Of a stretch of 64,000 nt of DNA, positions 9,663 to 21,277 are shown piece after piece. Position numbers and translations under genes: made by a program. The notes under the pieces were generated by a model. The model saw nothing but the letters and a program-made list of their open reading frames with translations, was not told the origin of the DNA and did no database searches. This DNA comes from Excoecaria cochinchinensis. Taxonomy: Eukaryota > Streptophyta > Magnoliopsida > Malpighiales > Euphorbiaceae. The DNA is taken from the NCBI GenBank assembly GCA_947683425.1, contig CANTUQ010000020.1:4447501-4511500 (forward strand), in the 5' to 3' direction. How positions within the stretch are numbered: the first letter of the stretch is position 1; each line of letters begins with the position of its first letter.

Positions 9663-10727
9663 CTACCTATGATAGTCAACCACTGCTCGATACTTACCCA
9701 ACCAGTCCATACCAAAAATTAGATCAAACTCTCTGAATGGAAACTCAATCAAATCTACTGGGAACTCAACTCCCTCAACCAATAGGGGATAATTCCTATA
9801 CACTCTACTCACATTAACACTATGCCTTAAAGGACTGGTCACACAAATCTCATAATCCAACTGATCTACAACATGCAACTTATCAAATAACTTATCTGTG
9901 CACAAATATGAGTGTGTGGAACCAGGATCAATTAAAGCATATAATTTAGTGTCATGGAGTAGAAACTTACCGGCAATCACATCTGGAGCATCTTGCTCCT
10001 CTCGAGCTCTCACTGCATAAGCTCTAGCTTGCACTGCCACAAGACGCTCAACTGACTCTGATGCAGCTCCCTCTCTAGGTCGACCGCCTCGACCTCTTCC
10101 ACGGCCTCTACCGCGACTAGCTTGAGTAGCATTCGAGCCAACTCTACTTGCCTCTCGTTGATCACCCGAAGCCTCATTCGATCTTGGAAAATTGGCTAGA
10201 AAGTGTTCAGTGCTCCCACAGTGGAAACACCCACCTGTGAGCCACCTACACTCACCTCTGTGCCGTTTGCCACAATGAGAACATTTCGGTAACATCTCAG
10301 TCCTTCCACCCGAATTACCTCTACCAGAACCAAATACCATGGCTGAACCCTGTCTTCTACCTCTCGTAGCCGGGCCTAAAGATGACTCATCCTGCAGGTT
10401 CCTTGACCTCTTACCTGAGGACGAAGAAGATGAACCTCCACGAGAGGGGTTTCTCCTCTGATCCCTCTCTCTCAAAACAGATTCGGACCTCTCAGCCCAT
10501 ACTGCAGCTTGCACAATCTGGTAGTACCCAACTCTTAGAGTACTCATCAGGGAAATCAACATCGCCCTCAGTGACTCATTCAATTCGGTCTCAAAATGCC
10601 TACACCTGAACTCCTCTGTCAAAATACCTTCTGGTGCATACTTCGCTAAACGGTTAAACTCTTTGTCAAATTTAGATACTGTCATGGCTCGCTGCTTCAA
10701 ACTCAAGAATTGCGCCCACTTTGCATC
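9663..10727 (-). pseudogene. gag: Tekay-A gag C-terminal part and protease, cut by Athila
   Basis: A long open frame reads DAKWAQFLSLKQRAMTVSKFDKEFNRLAKYAP (gag core), a basic SSSSGKRSR linker, two zinc-knuckle-like motifs (CSHCGKRHRGEC, then CFHCGSTEHFLANF, where the last Cys is Phe), a GRGRGRGRGGR segment, and the aspartic protease motif ALIDPGSTHSYL. At 10728 the frame runs into the Athila LTR; the remaining gag resumes at 22649 beyond the repeated GCATC. Gag packages RNA and protease processes the polyprotein. Apart from the insertion this part has no stop, unlike the RT. Confidence 0.85.
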
Positions 10728-12099
10728 TGTTGAGCATTTTCTATAGATGCTAATGACCGCAAGTATACAGTGTACCGGAATAGTACTTAAGAATGTCGAT
10801 CCCACGAAGAACGTAATTTACACACTATTACTACCTAATTTTAATTTCGTTTACAATGATCAATTAATGGTAAAGTTTATGTAAACTAATATAGAATATA
10901 AATTAACTAAACCTAATTATTGATGGTCAAAGAAGATATAAAGATACAGGATGATAAGTATAAAAATTGAACTTGAATTAATTGTTCTTAATGATTATAG
11001 TATTCTTGTCATGCAAGCCAAGTTGAATAAATTTTCTACTTACTCTCTCAACATAAATAAGATGGCCTAAAACATGCATAAGTAATTCTATTTCACAACT
11101 TTCATTAATGAACTAGAAAATTAAACATGCAAATCTTAGGTTAAGTCACAACCTATAGCAACCATTTTAACAACATGATTTCTCAAATAATGCTTCAATG
11201 ATGATTTCCCATTAGATTGTAAATATGAATTCATTTTTCAATTAAACTCATACTTATAATGATCATACATAGTATCCTAATAGGAAATTCTACAAGTAAG
11301 AACACATGAATTAATATGAACAATAACACATTTAATATTAAGTATTAAAGTTCAGAATTTACATCACAAAATTTACAAAGAAGAGTAAAAAGATAAGAAT
11401 CAAAGAAGGAGATTTCTCAACCCTTTTCAAGTCACCAAAGGTAGTATTCTTCTTTGTATGCTATCTTCTCTTCAATACATAAACTCTGCTTTAGAAAATT
11501 TGACTAAGGAAAGAAAAACTATTCTAACTTACAGAAATTTTACTTAATCAAATGTTCAACTATTAACTCCCTAAAATTACAGTTAGAAATATAATTTATA
11601 ATATCTACTTATGCCCCTTTAGATGACTCTCGGTAATAGCTGCAAAGGTTGGTGGAGAAACACAACTTTTCAATGTGAGATTTCATCTTTTTGTCTCTAA
11701 CGGATCTCTCTGTCGCGATCGCGACATCGTCGTGCTCGCGACAGAGCGTACCTCTTTCATCGCTCCACCTTCCTCGCATTTGCCTTCTCCGTGCCCTGTT
11801 GCGACGAGCCCCTTGGTCGTGACAGGCTCTCTTCTTTACTTTTCGTCCTTCTTCCTTGGCTTTCCCTTAGCGCATTCTGTCGCGCTCGCGCCACTATCAC
11901 AGTCGCGACAGAACTTCTTTTTCCTTTGCTCATTTTGGCTGCTTTTCTCCATTTTCTCAATCTTCTCCATTGTTCTTCTACACACCTAAAACTCAAACAA
12001 AAACATAAAACACTCCTAATTCTAATACAAATAAACACACAAGCATACTATTTTAATCCTAAAACATAGGTTAAATATGAGCTATTTAGGCTCATATCA
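10728..12099 (-). mobile_element. Athila 3' LTR (left copy)
   Basis: Begins TGTTGAGCATT and ends CTCATATCA on the plus strand, the same as the right copy. It contains the TCGCGATCGCGA word cluster at 11708-11915, located 185-390 bp from the element-oriented LTR start. No ORF in it is credible. Confidence 0.95.
11708..11915. repeat. TCGCGATCGCGA word cluster in Athila left LTR
   Basis: Includes CTGTCGCGATCGCGACA at 11710, GTGCTCGCGACAGAG, TGTTGCGACGAG, TGGTCGTGACAGG, CTGTCGCGCTCGCGCC and CAGTCGCGACAG. The repeated half-word is TGTCGCG or its complement CGCGACA, arranged head to head with AT, CT or GC between. Variants with TG or CA in place of CG suggest decay of methylated CpG. Confidence 0.8.
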
Positions 12100-12115
12100 A
12101 ACCCCCACACTTAAC
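12100..12115 (-). other. Athila polypurine tract
   Basis: Directly inside the 3' LTR the minus strand reads TTAAGTGTGGGGGTT, the purine-rich primer for plus-strand DNA synthesis. A second copy of the same 13-base core lies at 13753-13770. Confidence 0.75.
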
Positions 12116-13750
12116 TATTTGCTTGTCCCTAAGCAATACACTCAAACACTACAAACAAATAACACAAAATAAACACAGGATTTTGGAGCTTACTTATACA
12201 TTTGACAAAATATTTGGAAATCTCATGTCCATACTTTAACCTCTAACTCGTTAGCCTAAATATGCAACTCCTTAGACAATATCATTATTTATAAAACTTT
12301 AACCCCTATATACAATTGGGAAAAACATGAAATTGCAAAACATGAGGATGTCTGATCTTAAGAAATCAAGTATCTTAACACATGTATAAATTATTTCACT
12401 CAAAACATTGCCTAAGATAATTATCACTCAAACACTTTTTTTGCTTTCAATCACTCAATCTCTCAAGTGTTTATAGGTCAGTGTTTCTCTCATTCCTTAA
12501 ATATGCCATTATATACCATAGGCTTGTAATTAGTAAAAATCTCCACTACTAGTATAAGGTAGTAAAGAGGATCAAAGGGTCTTAAAAAAATGGTTGTAAT
12601 GTGGCTTAGGTTAGGGTGGGAAACTTTTGGATTTAGGTAGCTAATATTGTGTAGAGAGAAAATACCAATATAACTTAGGAGATTGAGAGCAAAATTTGCA
12701 CAAAGCATGATAATTTTAATACTATTCTAATTCCCTTCTTGACTATACAAAGTTTTGCTAGTTCTTTGTTTATTTTTCTTCTTTCTGTTTTTTTTTCTTC
12801 TTTTCTTTTTTTTGTTCTTCTTTTCTTTTCTTTGGGATAGCAAGAAAAATTAGCATGGGTGAGTCTTACGCTCCATCCCACACACAAGCAATTTTTGATG
12901 TACATCTTGCTATTCCTACTATTTTTCTTTCTTTTCATAAGAGACTAGCATTTCCAATACTAAGTTTCAAAATAAGAGAATTTTAATTTTCACTACTTCA
13001 TGCTTGTCAATACTAACATATCTCCAATGCTATATCAATCCTAAATCTCTCCACAATATGGTTAATTCATAATAAATAGGCCAATGTTTAATCAAAAGAA
13101 TATGGCTATGTATGTACTTAAGCAAGAAAAACAGGATATAAGCTCAAACTTGGCTTCCTAAAGTCAAAAGGTAAGAAATTTAAAGCAAGCCAAAAATGGT
13201 TCATACTAGTGCCCTTATCATATCCCGTGTACATCCCATACTAAAATGTAGTCTCAAAATTTACCAAAAATAAGTTCTGGAGGATATGGCATACTAAGAC
13301 TCTCATCCAAAGAAAAATTTTGAATAAGGCTTCAAAACTCGCATAGGCTGTAGGTTAAACTATCATAGGCAATGAGTTGGCAAAATAATTTTTATTTACA
13401 TGCGAAAAAAGACTCAACTTAAAAAGAACCTACACCAAAGTGCTTTGCTAAGTCATAGCCCTCACTATGTACAATAGAATGCCAAAGTAAAACAAATAAT
13501 GCTATACCTAAAAAGTTATCTACTTAGACTAAAGGTCAAAAGTTTTAAGCTAAACATGCTTTAATTTTCAAATATGCATCAAATATATAAGCTCCAGCAA
13601 TCATATGTCCAATAAAACCTAAAAACACCCTAAACACATGAAAACACATCCTAAATCTAGTAGGTCATGCTTACATAGGCTATACTACTCACTCACAATA
13701 AACAAATATATACATATATGCATAAATATGAAACCAAAAACAGAACACAC
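12116..13750 (-). other. Athila long 3' untranslated region
   Basis: About 1.6 kb, AT-rich, between the third ORF and the 3' LTR. No frame is conserved. A polypyrimidine stretch at 12770-12835 creates spurious Lys/Glu-rich frames. I see no tandem repeat or structural RNA in it. Confidence 0.6.
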
Positions 13751-13772
13751 ACACCCCCCCACACTTAAAGGA
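13751..13772 (-). other. Second polypurine-tract-like site of Athila
   Basis: The minus strand reads CCTTTAAGTGTGGGGGGG followed by alternating GT. It shares TTAAGTGTGGGGG with the LTR-proximal tract and lies just downstream of the third ORF. An internal tract of this type may prime plus-strand synthesis at a second point; this is an inference from sequence identity. Confidence 0.55.
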
Positions 13773-13903
13773 CACAATGTCCCCATTGTGTGAAAACAAA
13801 CAAACTCAAAATCAGCAAAACAACACAACAAACACAGCCCACACATAAGCATCATAAAAGAACACAAAATAAACAAAATAAAGAAAAGGGTAAGAGAACA
13901 AAC

Positions 13904-15127
13904 TCAGAAACTCCCACTAGGGGAGCTAGGTGGAGAGGGAGAAAGGTCCACATTTTGCTTGCGAAAAAAATTGAGGAGCTTCCTACTCATACTCTTCTAA
14001 TTCTTCAGCACAGCGCTCACATCAGTTTCCAACACATCCATGCGTGCCGTCAAGCTTTGATTGGTGGCTTCAATGCCATCCAATCTATGCACTACTTGTT
14101 CCAAACCTGCAGTAGAGCCTCTGTCAGCAGAATCAACCCCAGCAGCCTCCTCGTCCTCATCCGAGGAGTCATGAGCCACAGCTGCGGAGGTGAATTCAGG
14201 TGCACTGGGTCCAGCCATACTTAGTGTACCTACAAAATGGTCAATAAATCTAGGAGGCTAACCACCCTTAGTTAAAATATTAGCCCGCCTAAAATAGGTA
14301 ACATGAAGCAAAGCAATGGATTCATTATTAGCCATCACAAAATTATGCAAATCACCAAGGCATCCCAAAATTATACCCGTGACCATATGACACATACCCA
14401 TTGATTTACTCTAGGCAAAGGCAGGGTACAAACCATCAAAAATAAAATCAATGGAGTCAGGGGTTTTATGAGCATTCAAAAGATCTAAAACAAATAAATC
14501 CTTGGTTAGAACTTTAGTACTTTCCACCCTACCAAACATAGCATGACAAAGAAATTTATGAAAAATCATCAAAGCATCATCTTTCAATTGCCGATTAGTA
14601 GAATTTTTATTATCAAAATGATCTAACCTAGACAATCTCTGCCAAATAAGGGAAGGTCTAAAAAGATGAGTATCAAAACGTTTTCCATTTAAAGGGAAAC
14701 CAAACCAAACATGCAATTGCTCATACCCAAAAGTGTACTCTATGCCCTGATGTCTAAATTTCATCTCAATCTTACGTTTATCCACATAAGTCATGGTGAC
14801 AAAAAACTCTAAAGCCCACTCTTTTCTAACAGGTAAAGACAAAGTTAAAAATTTTCCCCACTTCATATATTTAAGAAAACGATTAATTTGATCAGTTAAG
14901 CCTAAAGTATCCGGAATAGCAAAGTCCAAAGCCCACATGCCAACATAAGTTTTTTTAGCAAAATATTAAAATTTCTCCCCTTCATCATCAGAAAAAATTG
15001 GAAAAGGACAATCATACCTATTTTGCAATACAATTGATTCAGGAATGGAGTCGTCACCTTGAGTGCTTGACTCTCCCATAGGCCGCTTGCCCTTCCTCTT
15101 ATTTCCCACGGTTTTGGTCCTCACCAT
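13904..15127 (-). pseudogene. Athila third ORF (ATHILA ORF-1-like / plant transposon domain)
   Basis: A 407-codon frame downstream of pol, in the same sense, interrupted by stops: a TAA near 14964 and TAGs at 14411-14413, near 14260 and at 13997-13999. Codon comparison suggests CAA to TAA, TGG to TAG and CAG to TAG changes. It begins with a basic KRKGKRP segment. The middle (MWALDF... KYMKWGKFLTLSLPVRKEWALEF... GYEQLHVWFGFPL) is the globular domain seen in Athila ORFs and in the TAT3 sense ORF. The C-terminus has an acidic Asp/Glu stretch and a short helix-prone segment. I see no clear signal peptide or membrane segment, so I do not call it an envelope protein. Its function is unknown. Confidence 0.7.
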
Positions 15128-15827
15128 TGCTTAAGATCGTTAGCAATAAGATGGCAAAGATGAAAATAAATAGAAGACAACAAGATTAAACCCTAGAAAA
15201 ACTGTAAAAGAAAAGAGAACGTGAGAGAATTTGAGAGAACGTGGTCAAGTGTAGAGAGGAAAGAGAGCAAATAAAAAGGAAAAAAAACTGAATAGGAAAA
15301 ACAAAGAGAGAGAAAGGAGTGATTAGGGCATAAAATAAGGAAATATGAGATAAAAAGGAGTCCCAACGGTCATATATGACAAAAAAGTTCAAATCTCGCT
15401 TCCTATCGCGTTGTCGCGATATAGTCGCGATCGCTACATATGCGAACTGATAAAAGCTTCATCTCGCTATATACGTCACATCAGTGCGACAAATGAAGCC
15501 CCCTTTCTCTGTCACGCTCGCGACAGAGACCAAATTTAAAAATCCAAAAAGGGTTGTCGCGAGGCCACCAACGTTGTGATGTCGCGATGAAACCTAGAAA
15601 ATACCTTCCCCTCTCTGTCGCGCTCGCGACATCGTTGCACTCGCGATAGAGAGGGAAACTTAAAAATCAACTTTGTTTCCCTTTCAAAATAACATCACAA
15701 ATTGACATAGTAAATAAACTTGCAAATTAAGAGTATCTATAGAACAAAAAGAATTACATTAGTACATATAAATATCACACAAATAAATAACAAGTAATTA
15801 AAAAGAAAAAATAATGTCAATTAACCT
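15128..15827 (-). other. Athila spacer between integrase and third ORF, with word cluster
   Basis: Non-coding. The right half (15395-15655) holds many TCGCGA-type words, for example TATCGCGTTGTCGCGATA, GTCACGCTCGCGACAG and CTGTCGCGCTCGCGACA. The left half is A-rich leader-like sequence. This region would lie just upstream of the third ORF in the RNA, so it may hold a promoter or splice signal for it. I see no clear TATA box. Confidence 0.6.
15395..15655. repeat. TCGCGATCGCGA word cluster in Athila internal region
   Basis: At least six paired words of the same lexicon as the LTR: TCGCGATATAGTCGCGATCG, CTGTCACGCTCGCGACAG, GGTTGTCGCGAGG, GATGTCGCGATG, CTGTCGCGCTCGCGACA and CACTCGCGATAGAG. The words thus occur outside LTRs in this element. 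Confidence 0.75.
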
Positions 15828-17201
15828 TCAAACCATTTTTAAAGAGATAAATGAAACCTCCCTTCCATGAAAGGTTTCCTCCAAATACACCTCACATCTT
15901 GGACCATTGGCTTTAAATAATTCCCCTTTTTCATTTTTGAGTTCTAGAAAACCTTGATCAAAGATTTGGGTGACTTCAAAGGGTCCACTCCATCTAGATC
16001 TCAATTTTCCCAGAAAGAGTTTCAATCTTGAATTGTACAAAAGAACTTTATCCCCAATGGTGAAATGTTTATACCTTATATGAGCATCATGCTATTTTTT
16101 AGACCGTTCTTTATAAATTTTTGCATTTTCATAGGCAAAAAGTCTTAACTCATCAAGCTCATTCAATTGCAAACATCTCTTGACACTTGCATCCTTTAAG
16201 TCATAATTCAAAGTCCTAATGGCCCAATATGCTTTATGCTCTAACTCCACAGGCAAATGGCATGCTTTTTCATAAACCAGCCTATATGGTGTCATACTTA
16301 TAGGTGCCTTAAATACTGTATGATATGCCCATAAAGCATCATCCAATTTATGTGCCCAATCTTTTCTAGAATTAGAAACAGTTTTTTCTAATATCCACTT
16401 AAGGTCCCTATTGGATACTTCCACTTGACCACTTGTTTGTGGGTGATATGGTGTAGCTACCCTATGATGCACACCATATTTATGTAATAAAGAATCAAAA
16501 GGTCGGTTAATGAAATTCTTACCTCCATCACTTATGATGACTCTTGGCACTCCAAATCTTGAGAAAAGCTTCTTCAAAAACTTTAGCACTACCTTTGAAT
16601 CATTAGTTGGTGTTGCTTTTGCTTTAACCCATTTGGATACATAATCTACACAAACCAATATGTAATTTTGCCCAAAAGATGTAGGGAAAGGACCCATAAA
16701 ATCATTTCCCTACACATCAAATACTTCAACTTCCAATATGTTATTCAAAGGCATTCAATCTCTCTTACTAATATTACCAGCTCTTTGACATTTATCACAC
16801 TTAGCAACAAACATCCTTGCATCATGAAACAATATAGGCCAAAAGAAACCACATTCAAGTACACAAGATGCAGTCTTATTAGCACCATTATGACCCGAAT
16901 ACAAAGCAGCATGACAATGTGTCAAAATGTTTTGATAATCATCCTCACTTACACATCTACGGATTATGCCATCCCCACTTATCTTAAATAAATAAGGTTC
17001 CTCCCAAAGATAATGTTTGACATCATTAAACAACTTTTTCTTTTGTTGCCATGTCAAACCATTAGGCACAATCCCAGCAGCAAGATAATTATCAAAATCA
17101 GCATACCAAGGTACATGCATATTTTCAAGTGACATTAATGCTTCATCCGGAAAAGACTCATTAATGTTAGCACCTAAAGGTTCATCATTGTTTTCTAACC
17201 T
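15828..17201 (-). pseudogene. pol: Athila integrase
   Basis: Minus-strand frames in order: zinc domain HCHAALYSGHNGANKTASCVL with CDKCQRAG (HHCC residues present), catalytic core GPFPTSFGQNYILVCVDYVSKW, ISDGGKNF (second Asp), HPQTSGQVEVSNRD (Glu), and the C-terminal GPFEVTQIFDQGFLEL stretch. Stops or frame breaks occur near 16700 and 16090. Integrase inserts the DNA copy into the nuclear genome. The DDE set is intact, but the polyprotein is broken. Confidence 0.9.
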
Positions 17202-17792
17202 TCAAAAATGGTCAGCTACTAAATTTTCACTTCCCTTTTTATCTTTAATGACAAGGTCAAATTCTTGCAAAAATAATACCCAAGGAATCAACCTAAGTTT
17301 AGCATCTTTCTTAGCAAACAAGTACCTCAATGCAGCATGATCAGTATAGATAACGACTTTAGACCCTAACAAGTAAGATCTAAATTTGTCACATACATAA
17401 ACCACAGCTAACATCTCTTTTTCAGTAGTTGTGTAATTGATTTGAGGTGGTGACAAAGTGTGGCTAGCATAATAAATCACATGCAAATTCTTACCACGCC
17501 TTTGTTCTAGCACACATCCCACAGCAAAATCACTTGCATCACACATGATCTCAAATGGCAATTCCCAATTAGGAGAGGTGATAATAGGTGCACTTACACG
17601 GGCTTTCTTCAAAGTATCAAAAGAATGCATACATTCTTCAGAAAATTCAAAAGGCACATCCTTTATTAACAAGTTAGTCAAAGGTTTAGTAATCAATGAA
17701 AAATCCTTTATAAATCTTCTATAAAAACCAGCATGACGAAGAAAATATCTTACCCCCTTAAGTGTAGTGGGTGGAGGTAATTTTTCAATCAA
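17202..17792 (-). pseudogene. pol: Athila RT connection and RNase H
   Basis: The frame gives FLRHAGFYRRFIKDFSLITKPL, then RNase H with CDASDFAVGCVLEQR, the EKEMLAVVYVCDKFR Glu and YTDHAALRYL Asp, ending in EFDLVIKDKKGSENLVADHF. The D-E-D-D residues are recognisable. It degrades the RNA strand of the hybrid. A stop at 17202 separates it from integrase. Confidence 0.88.
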
Positions 17793-18450
17793 TTATATTT
17801 TTGCTCTATCTACCTCAATTCCTTGTCTTGAAATCTTATGCCCTAAAACTATCCCCCCATCTACCATGAAATGGCATTTCTCCCAATTAAGAACCAAATT
17901 AGTTTCTTCACATCTAGCCAATACTTTATCTAAATTTTGTAAACAAAGTTCAAATGAATCCCCATAAACAGAAAAGTCATCCATAAAAACTTCCATTATA
18001 TCCTCAATCATATCCCCAAAAAATTGAAGTCATACACCTTTGAAAGGTGGCTGGTGCATTGCATAACCCAATAGGCATTCGCCTATAAGCAAAGGTCCCA
18101 TATGGACAAGTAAATGTGGTTTTCTCTTGGTCACTAGGGTAGATAAAAATTTGAAAATATCCTGAAAAGCCATCTAAAAAACAGTAATGAGAATGACTAG
18201 CTATTCTCTCCAATATTTGGTTAATGAATGGTAAAGGAAAATGATCTTTCCTAGTTGTTGAATTTAACTTCCTATAGTCTATACACACCCTCTAACCAGT
18301 TGTGGTTCTAGTAGGAATTTGATCACCATTCTCATTCCTAACAACCGTCATACCTCCCTTCTTTGGAACACAATATATTGGACTCACCCAATCACTATCC
18401 GAAATTGGGTAGATGATCCCAGCATCAAGCAATTTAATAACTTCTTTTTT
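17793..18450 (-). pseudogene. pol: Athila reverse transcriptase
   Basis: The frames contain CIDYRKLNSTTRKDHFPLPF, CFLDGFSGYFQI (first Asp), RRMPIGLCNAPATFQRCM, and EVFMDDFSVYGDSF with the catalytic MDD. Breaks are a TAG near 18290 where Trp is expected, a frameshift near 18010 and a TAA near 17815. All RT motifs are in order, so degeneration is limited to point changes and small indels. Confidence 0.9.
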
Positions 18451-19494
18451 CACTACCTCTTTCATGTGAGGGTTAAGCCTTCTTTGCCTATCAGCTTTAG
18501 GCTGACATTCATCTTCCAAGTTTATCCTATGCATGACAACATTAGGACTAATACCTTTTAGATCAGAAATCTGCCAACCAATACTCTTTATCCTTTTTTT
18601 AACAACCTCTAACAATGCATACTCTTGTGTACTAGTAAGTTTGTTAGAAATTATAATAGGCAAAGTATGATCAGAGCCAAGAAATGCATACCTCAAATGA
18701 TTTGGTAGCACCTTTAATTCCACATTTGGAGGACTTACAATTGAAGGTGGCAAAGGTGCTTCATTCCGATAAAGAAGTTCTGGCCTTAAGCTCTCTTGCT
18801 CCATATCTTCATGAACTTCTTCCTCCATTTGAACCTCCTCTTTACCTGCATTTTCCATTACCTCCAAAACACACGCATTGATTACATCTATTTTCATGCA
18901 AACATTTTCATCCATGGGATATTGTGATGCTCTATCCATATGATATTCTACACTATCAGCCCCTACTCTTAAGACTAAAGTGCCCTCATAGACATCTACT
19001 AAAGCCCTACCAGTCCTCATGAAAGGTCTTCCCAAAATCAATGGACATTTCACATCATATGCAAAATCTAAGATCACAAAATCAGCAGGTAAAATAAACT
19101 TATCCACTTTTACCAACACATCTTCTATTATTCCATAGGGTTTCTTAATAGATTGATCGGCTAATTGCAAAACCATAGACGTAGGTTTAACATAATCAAA
19201 CCCCAACTTTTTAAAGATAGACAAAGGCATGAGATTTATACTTGCCCCCAAATCACATAAACACTTAGGAAACTCAACATCTCCTAAGGTGCATGGAATA
19301 GTAAAGCTACCATTATCTTTAAGCTTTGTAGGCCAATTATTTGTGATGATAGAACTACATGCCTCAGCTAATGCAATAGTGGATATATCTTCCCAATTTC
19401 TTTTCTTAGAAATTAAATCTTTAAGAAACTTTGCATAATTAGGAATTTGTGTAATGGCCTCAATAAAATTCAAATTGATGTGCAAATGCTTCAA
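18451..19494 (-). pseudogene. pol: Athila protease and pre-RT region
   Basis: An open frame continuing into RT. It carries the protease motif CDLGASINLMPLSIFKKLG, where the Asp in DLGA would be catalytic, followed by the PLILGRPFMRTGRA flap-region motif. Downstream is an acidic linker (EEVQMEEEVHEDMEQE), then LPNHLRYAFLG and the RT lead-in. No stop occurs within this segment. The protease matures Gag-Pol. Confidence 0.88.
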
Positions 19495-19531
19495 TTTATC
19501 AATAAAAGATTGGAATTGCTTATCTTGGTTT

Positions 19532-21061
19532 TATCTCTTCAGGCGTTGAGGAAACGGTAGACGAGGTTGAAACATCTTTTGAAGATTTGCCTTAGAAGTC
19601 ATTTCTATCACGCCCACGATAGGTGTCGTGCTCGCAACAGAACACTCTCCTTCAGCTGGTGCGCTCGCGATAGGTACCGCACCCGCAACAGTACTCGGCC
19701 TCTCCTTTATCGCGATCGCGATAGGTGTCGTGCCCGCGATAGAAGAGTCATTCTTCTTGTCATTTTCCTGCAATTCTCTACTCTTGTTAGTAGTAACAAA
19801 TTCATTAGTATAGGATTTACCTGACCTCAAATTGATGGCTTTTAGATGTTCCCTTGGGTTCTCCTCCGTATTACTTGGTAAAGTTCCTTGTAACCTTGAA
19901 GATAAAGCCTTTGCTAATTGCCCAATTTGCACTTCTAAGTTATGGATGGATGATGCTTGATTCTTTGTAATCTGATCAAACTTTAACGTCTAAAGCCCCA
20001 AATCTATCTTGAGGTTGTTGAAAACTTACATTCCTATTTTGGTTGCTACTACTTCCCCAAGATAAGTTAGGATGATTTCTCCAACCTGGATTATATGTAT
20101 TAAAGTAAGGGTTACCACGACCTTGACCTTGAATAAAGCTAACTTGCTCTTCATTATTAGTTACCCCCAAATTACATCCTTCACTAGAATGTCCTAGTTG
20201 CCCACAAATGTTACAACTATTTTGCTGACTACCTCCCACTCCTAAACTATTAATTTTATGAGTTAAGGCTTCTACTTGAGCTTGCAAAGCAACTACAGAA
20301 TTAAGTGCATGTAGTCCCCTAGCATTAGAAGAATTAGAATCCCTTACTCTCTCGGTAGGTCACATGCAATTATTCATTGACATCTCCTCCAATAATTCAA
20401 ATGCTGCTTCGGTTGTTTTTCTCATCAAGGATCCACCAACTGCAGCATCTATTGTACCTCTTGTAGTTGGGTTAACTCCATTATAGAAGGTTTGCATCAA
20501 AAGCTCCCTTGGAAGGTTATGGTGTGGACACATTCATTGCAATTCTTTGAACCTTTCCCAAGCCTCAAACAAAGATTTATTATCATTTTGAACAAATGTA
20601 GTGATATCCTTTATGATTTTTGCTGTTTTAGCCAAGGGAAAATATTTGGATAAAAATGCTTGGGCCAATTGGTCCCAAGTAGTAATTGATCCCCTTGTTA
20701 GCGAATTCAACAAAGCTTTAGCCTTATCTTTCAAAGTGAAAGGGAAAAGCCTAAGTTTTATTGCATCAGCCGACACACCATTAATCTTAAAGGTATCACA
20801 TATTTCAAGAAAAATTGCCAAATGAGCATTAGGATCCTCAATTGCCAAACCATAAAATTGAATGCTATTTTGAATCATTTGTAATAAAGAAGGTTTAATC
20901 TCAAATTGATTTGCATTTACCGTTGGCCTTACCACTCCTTGTTGAGCACCACTCAATGCAGGTGTGGCGAAGTCCATAAGTCTTAGTGGATTTTCTTCAC
21001 CCATGATAATTGGTCTCTTATTCTTGTTCTTCTTTCTATTGGACTTCTGGTTACTTGACAA
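19532..21061 (-). pseudogene. gag: Athila gag
   Basis: From 21061 the minus strand encodes a basic start (KSNRKKNKNKRP), the gag core FPFTLKDKAKALLNSLTRGSITTWDQLAQAFLSKYFP, the FNGVNP-like TFYNGVNPTTRGTIDAA, a CNICGQLGHSSEGC knuckle (CX2CX4HX4C intact) and the HLKAINLRSGKSY start of the gag-protease linker. Stops occur at 20534 (probably CGA to TGA) and near 20365 (TGG to TGA), with a frameshift near 19976. The linker is partly built from the TCGCGA words (19612-19745). Confidence 0.85.
19612..19745 (-). repeat. TCGCGA-word array inside Athila gag-protease coding sequence
   Basis: On the coding strand three successive units each carry a pair of words, for example CCTATCGCGATCGCGATA and CCTATCGCGAGCGC. 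They translate as related peptides SSIAGTTPIAIAIKE, STVAGAVPIASAPAE and CSVASTTPIVGVIE, about 17-18 residues each. The frame stays open across the array. The words match those in the LTRs of this and three other families. Confidence 0.8.
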
Positions 21062-21250
21062 AAACCTTTCAATCTTAGGATTTAAGGGTTCAAGTTCTTC
21101 TTGTGAACTTTTTTATACTAGGCATGAACTTTCAAATCCTGCAAAACCAAAAACAAACACAAAGTCAAACTAAAACACACAAATAAATTAAAACAAAAGA
21201 AAATATTGTAATCCAAAATCATAAATCAAGTTTCATAATGGCAAAATCAA

Positions 21251-21272
21251 CGTTCCCCGGCAACGGCACCAA
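21251..21272 (-). other. Athila primer binding site (tRNA-Asp type)
   Basis: The minus strand reads TGGTGCCGTTGCCGGGGAAC next to the 5' LTR, the classic Athila site complementary to the 3' end of tRNA-Asp. It marks 21278-22648 as the 5' LTR and confirms minus orientation. Confidence 0.92.
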
Positions 21273-21277
21273 AAACT

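Noticed and set aside
13904..15127. Envelope gene of Athila
   Set aside because: No signal peptide or membrane segment is evident; the domain resembles ATHILA ORF-1/plant transposon proteins.
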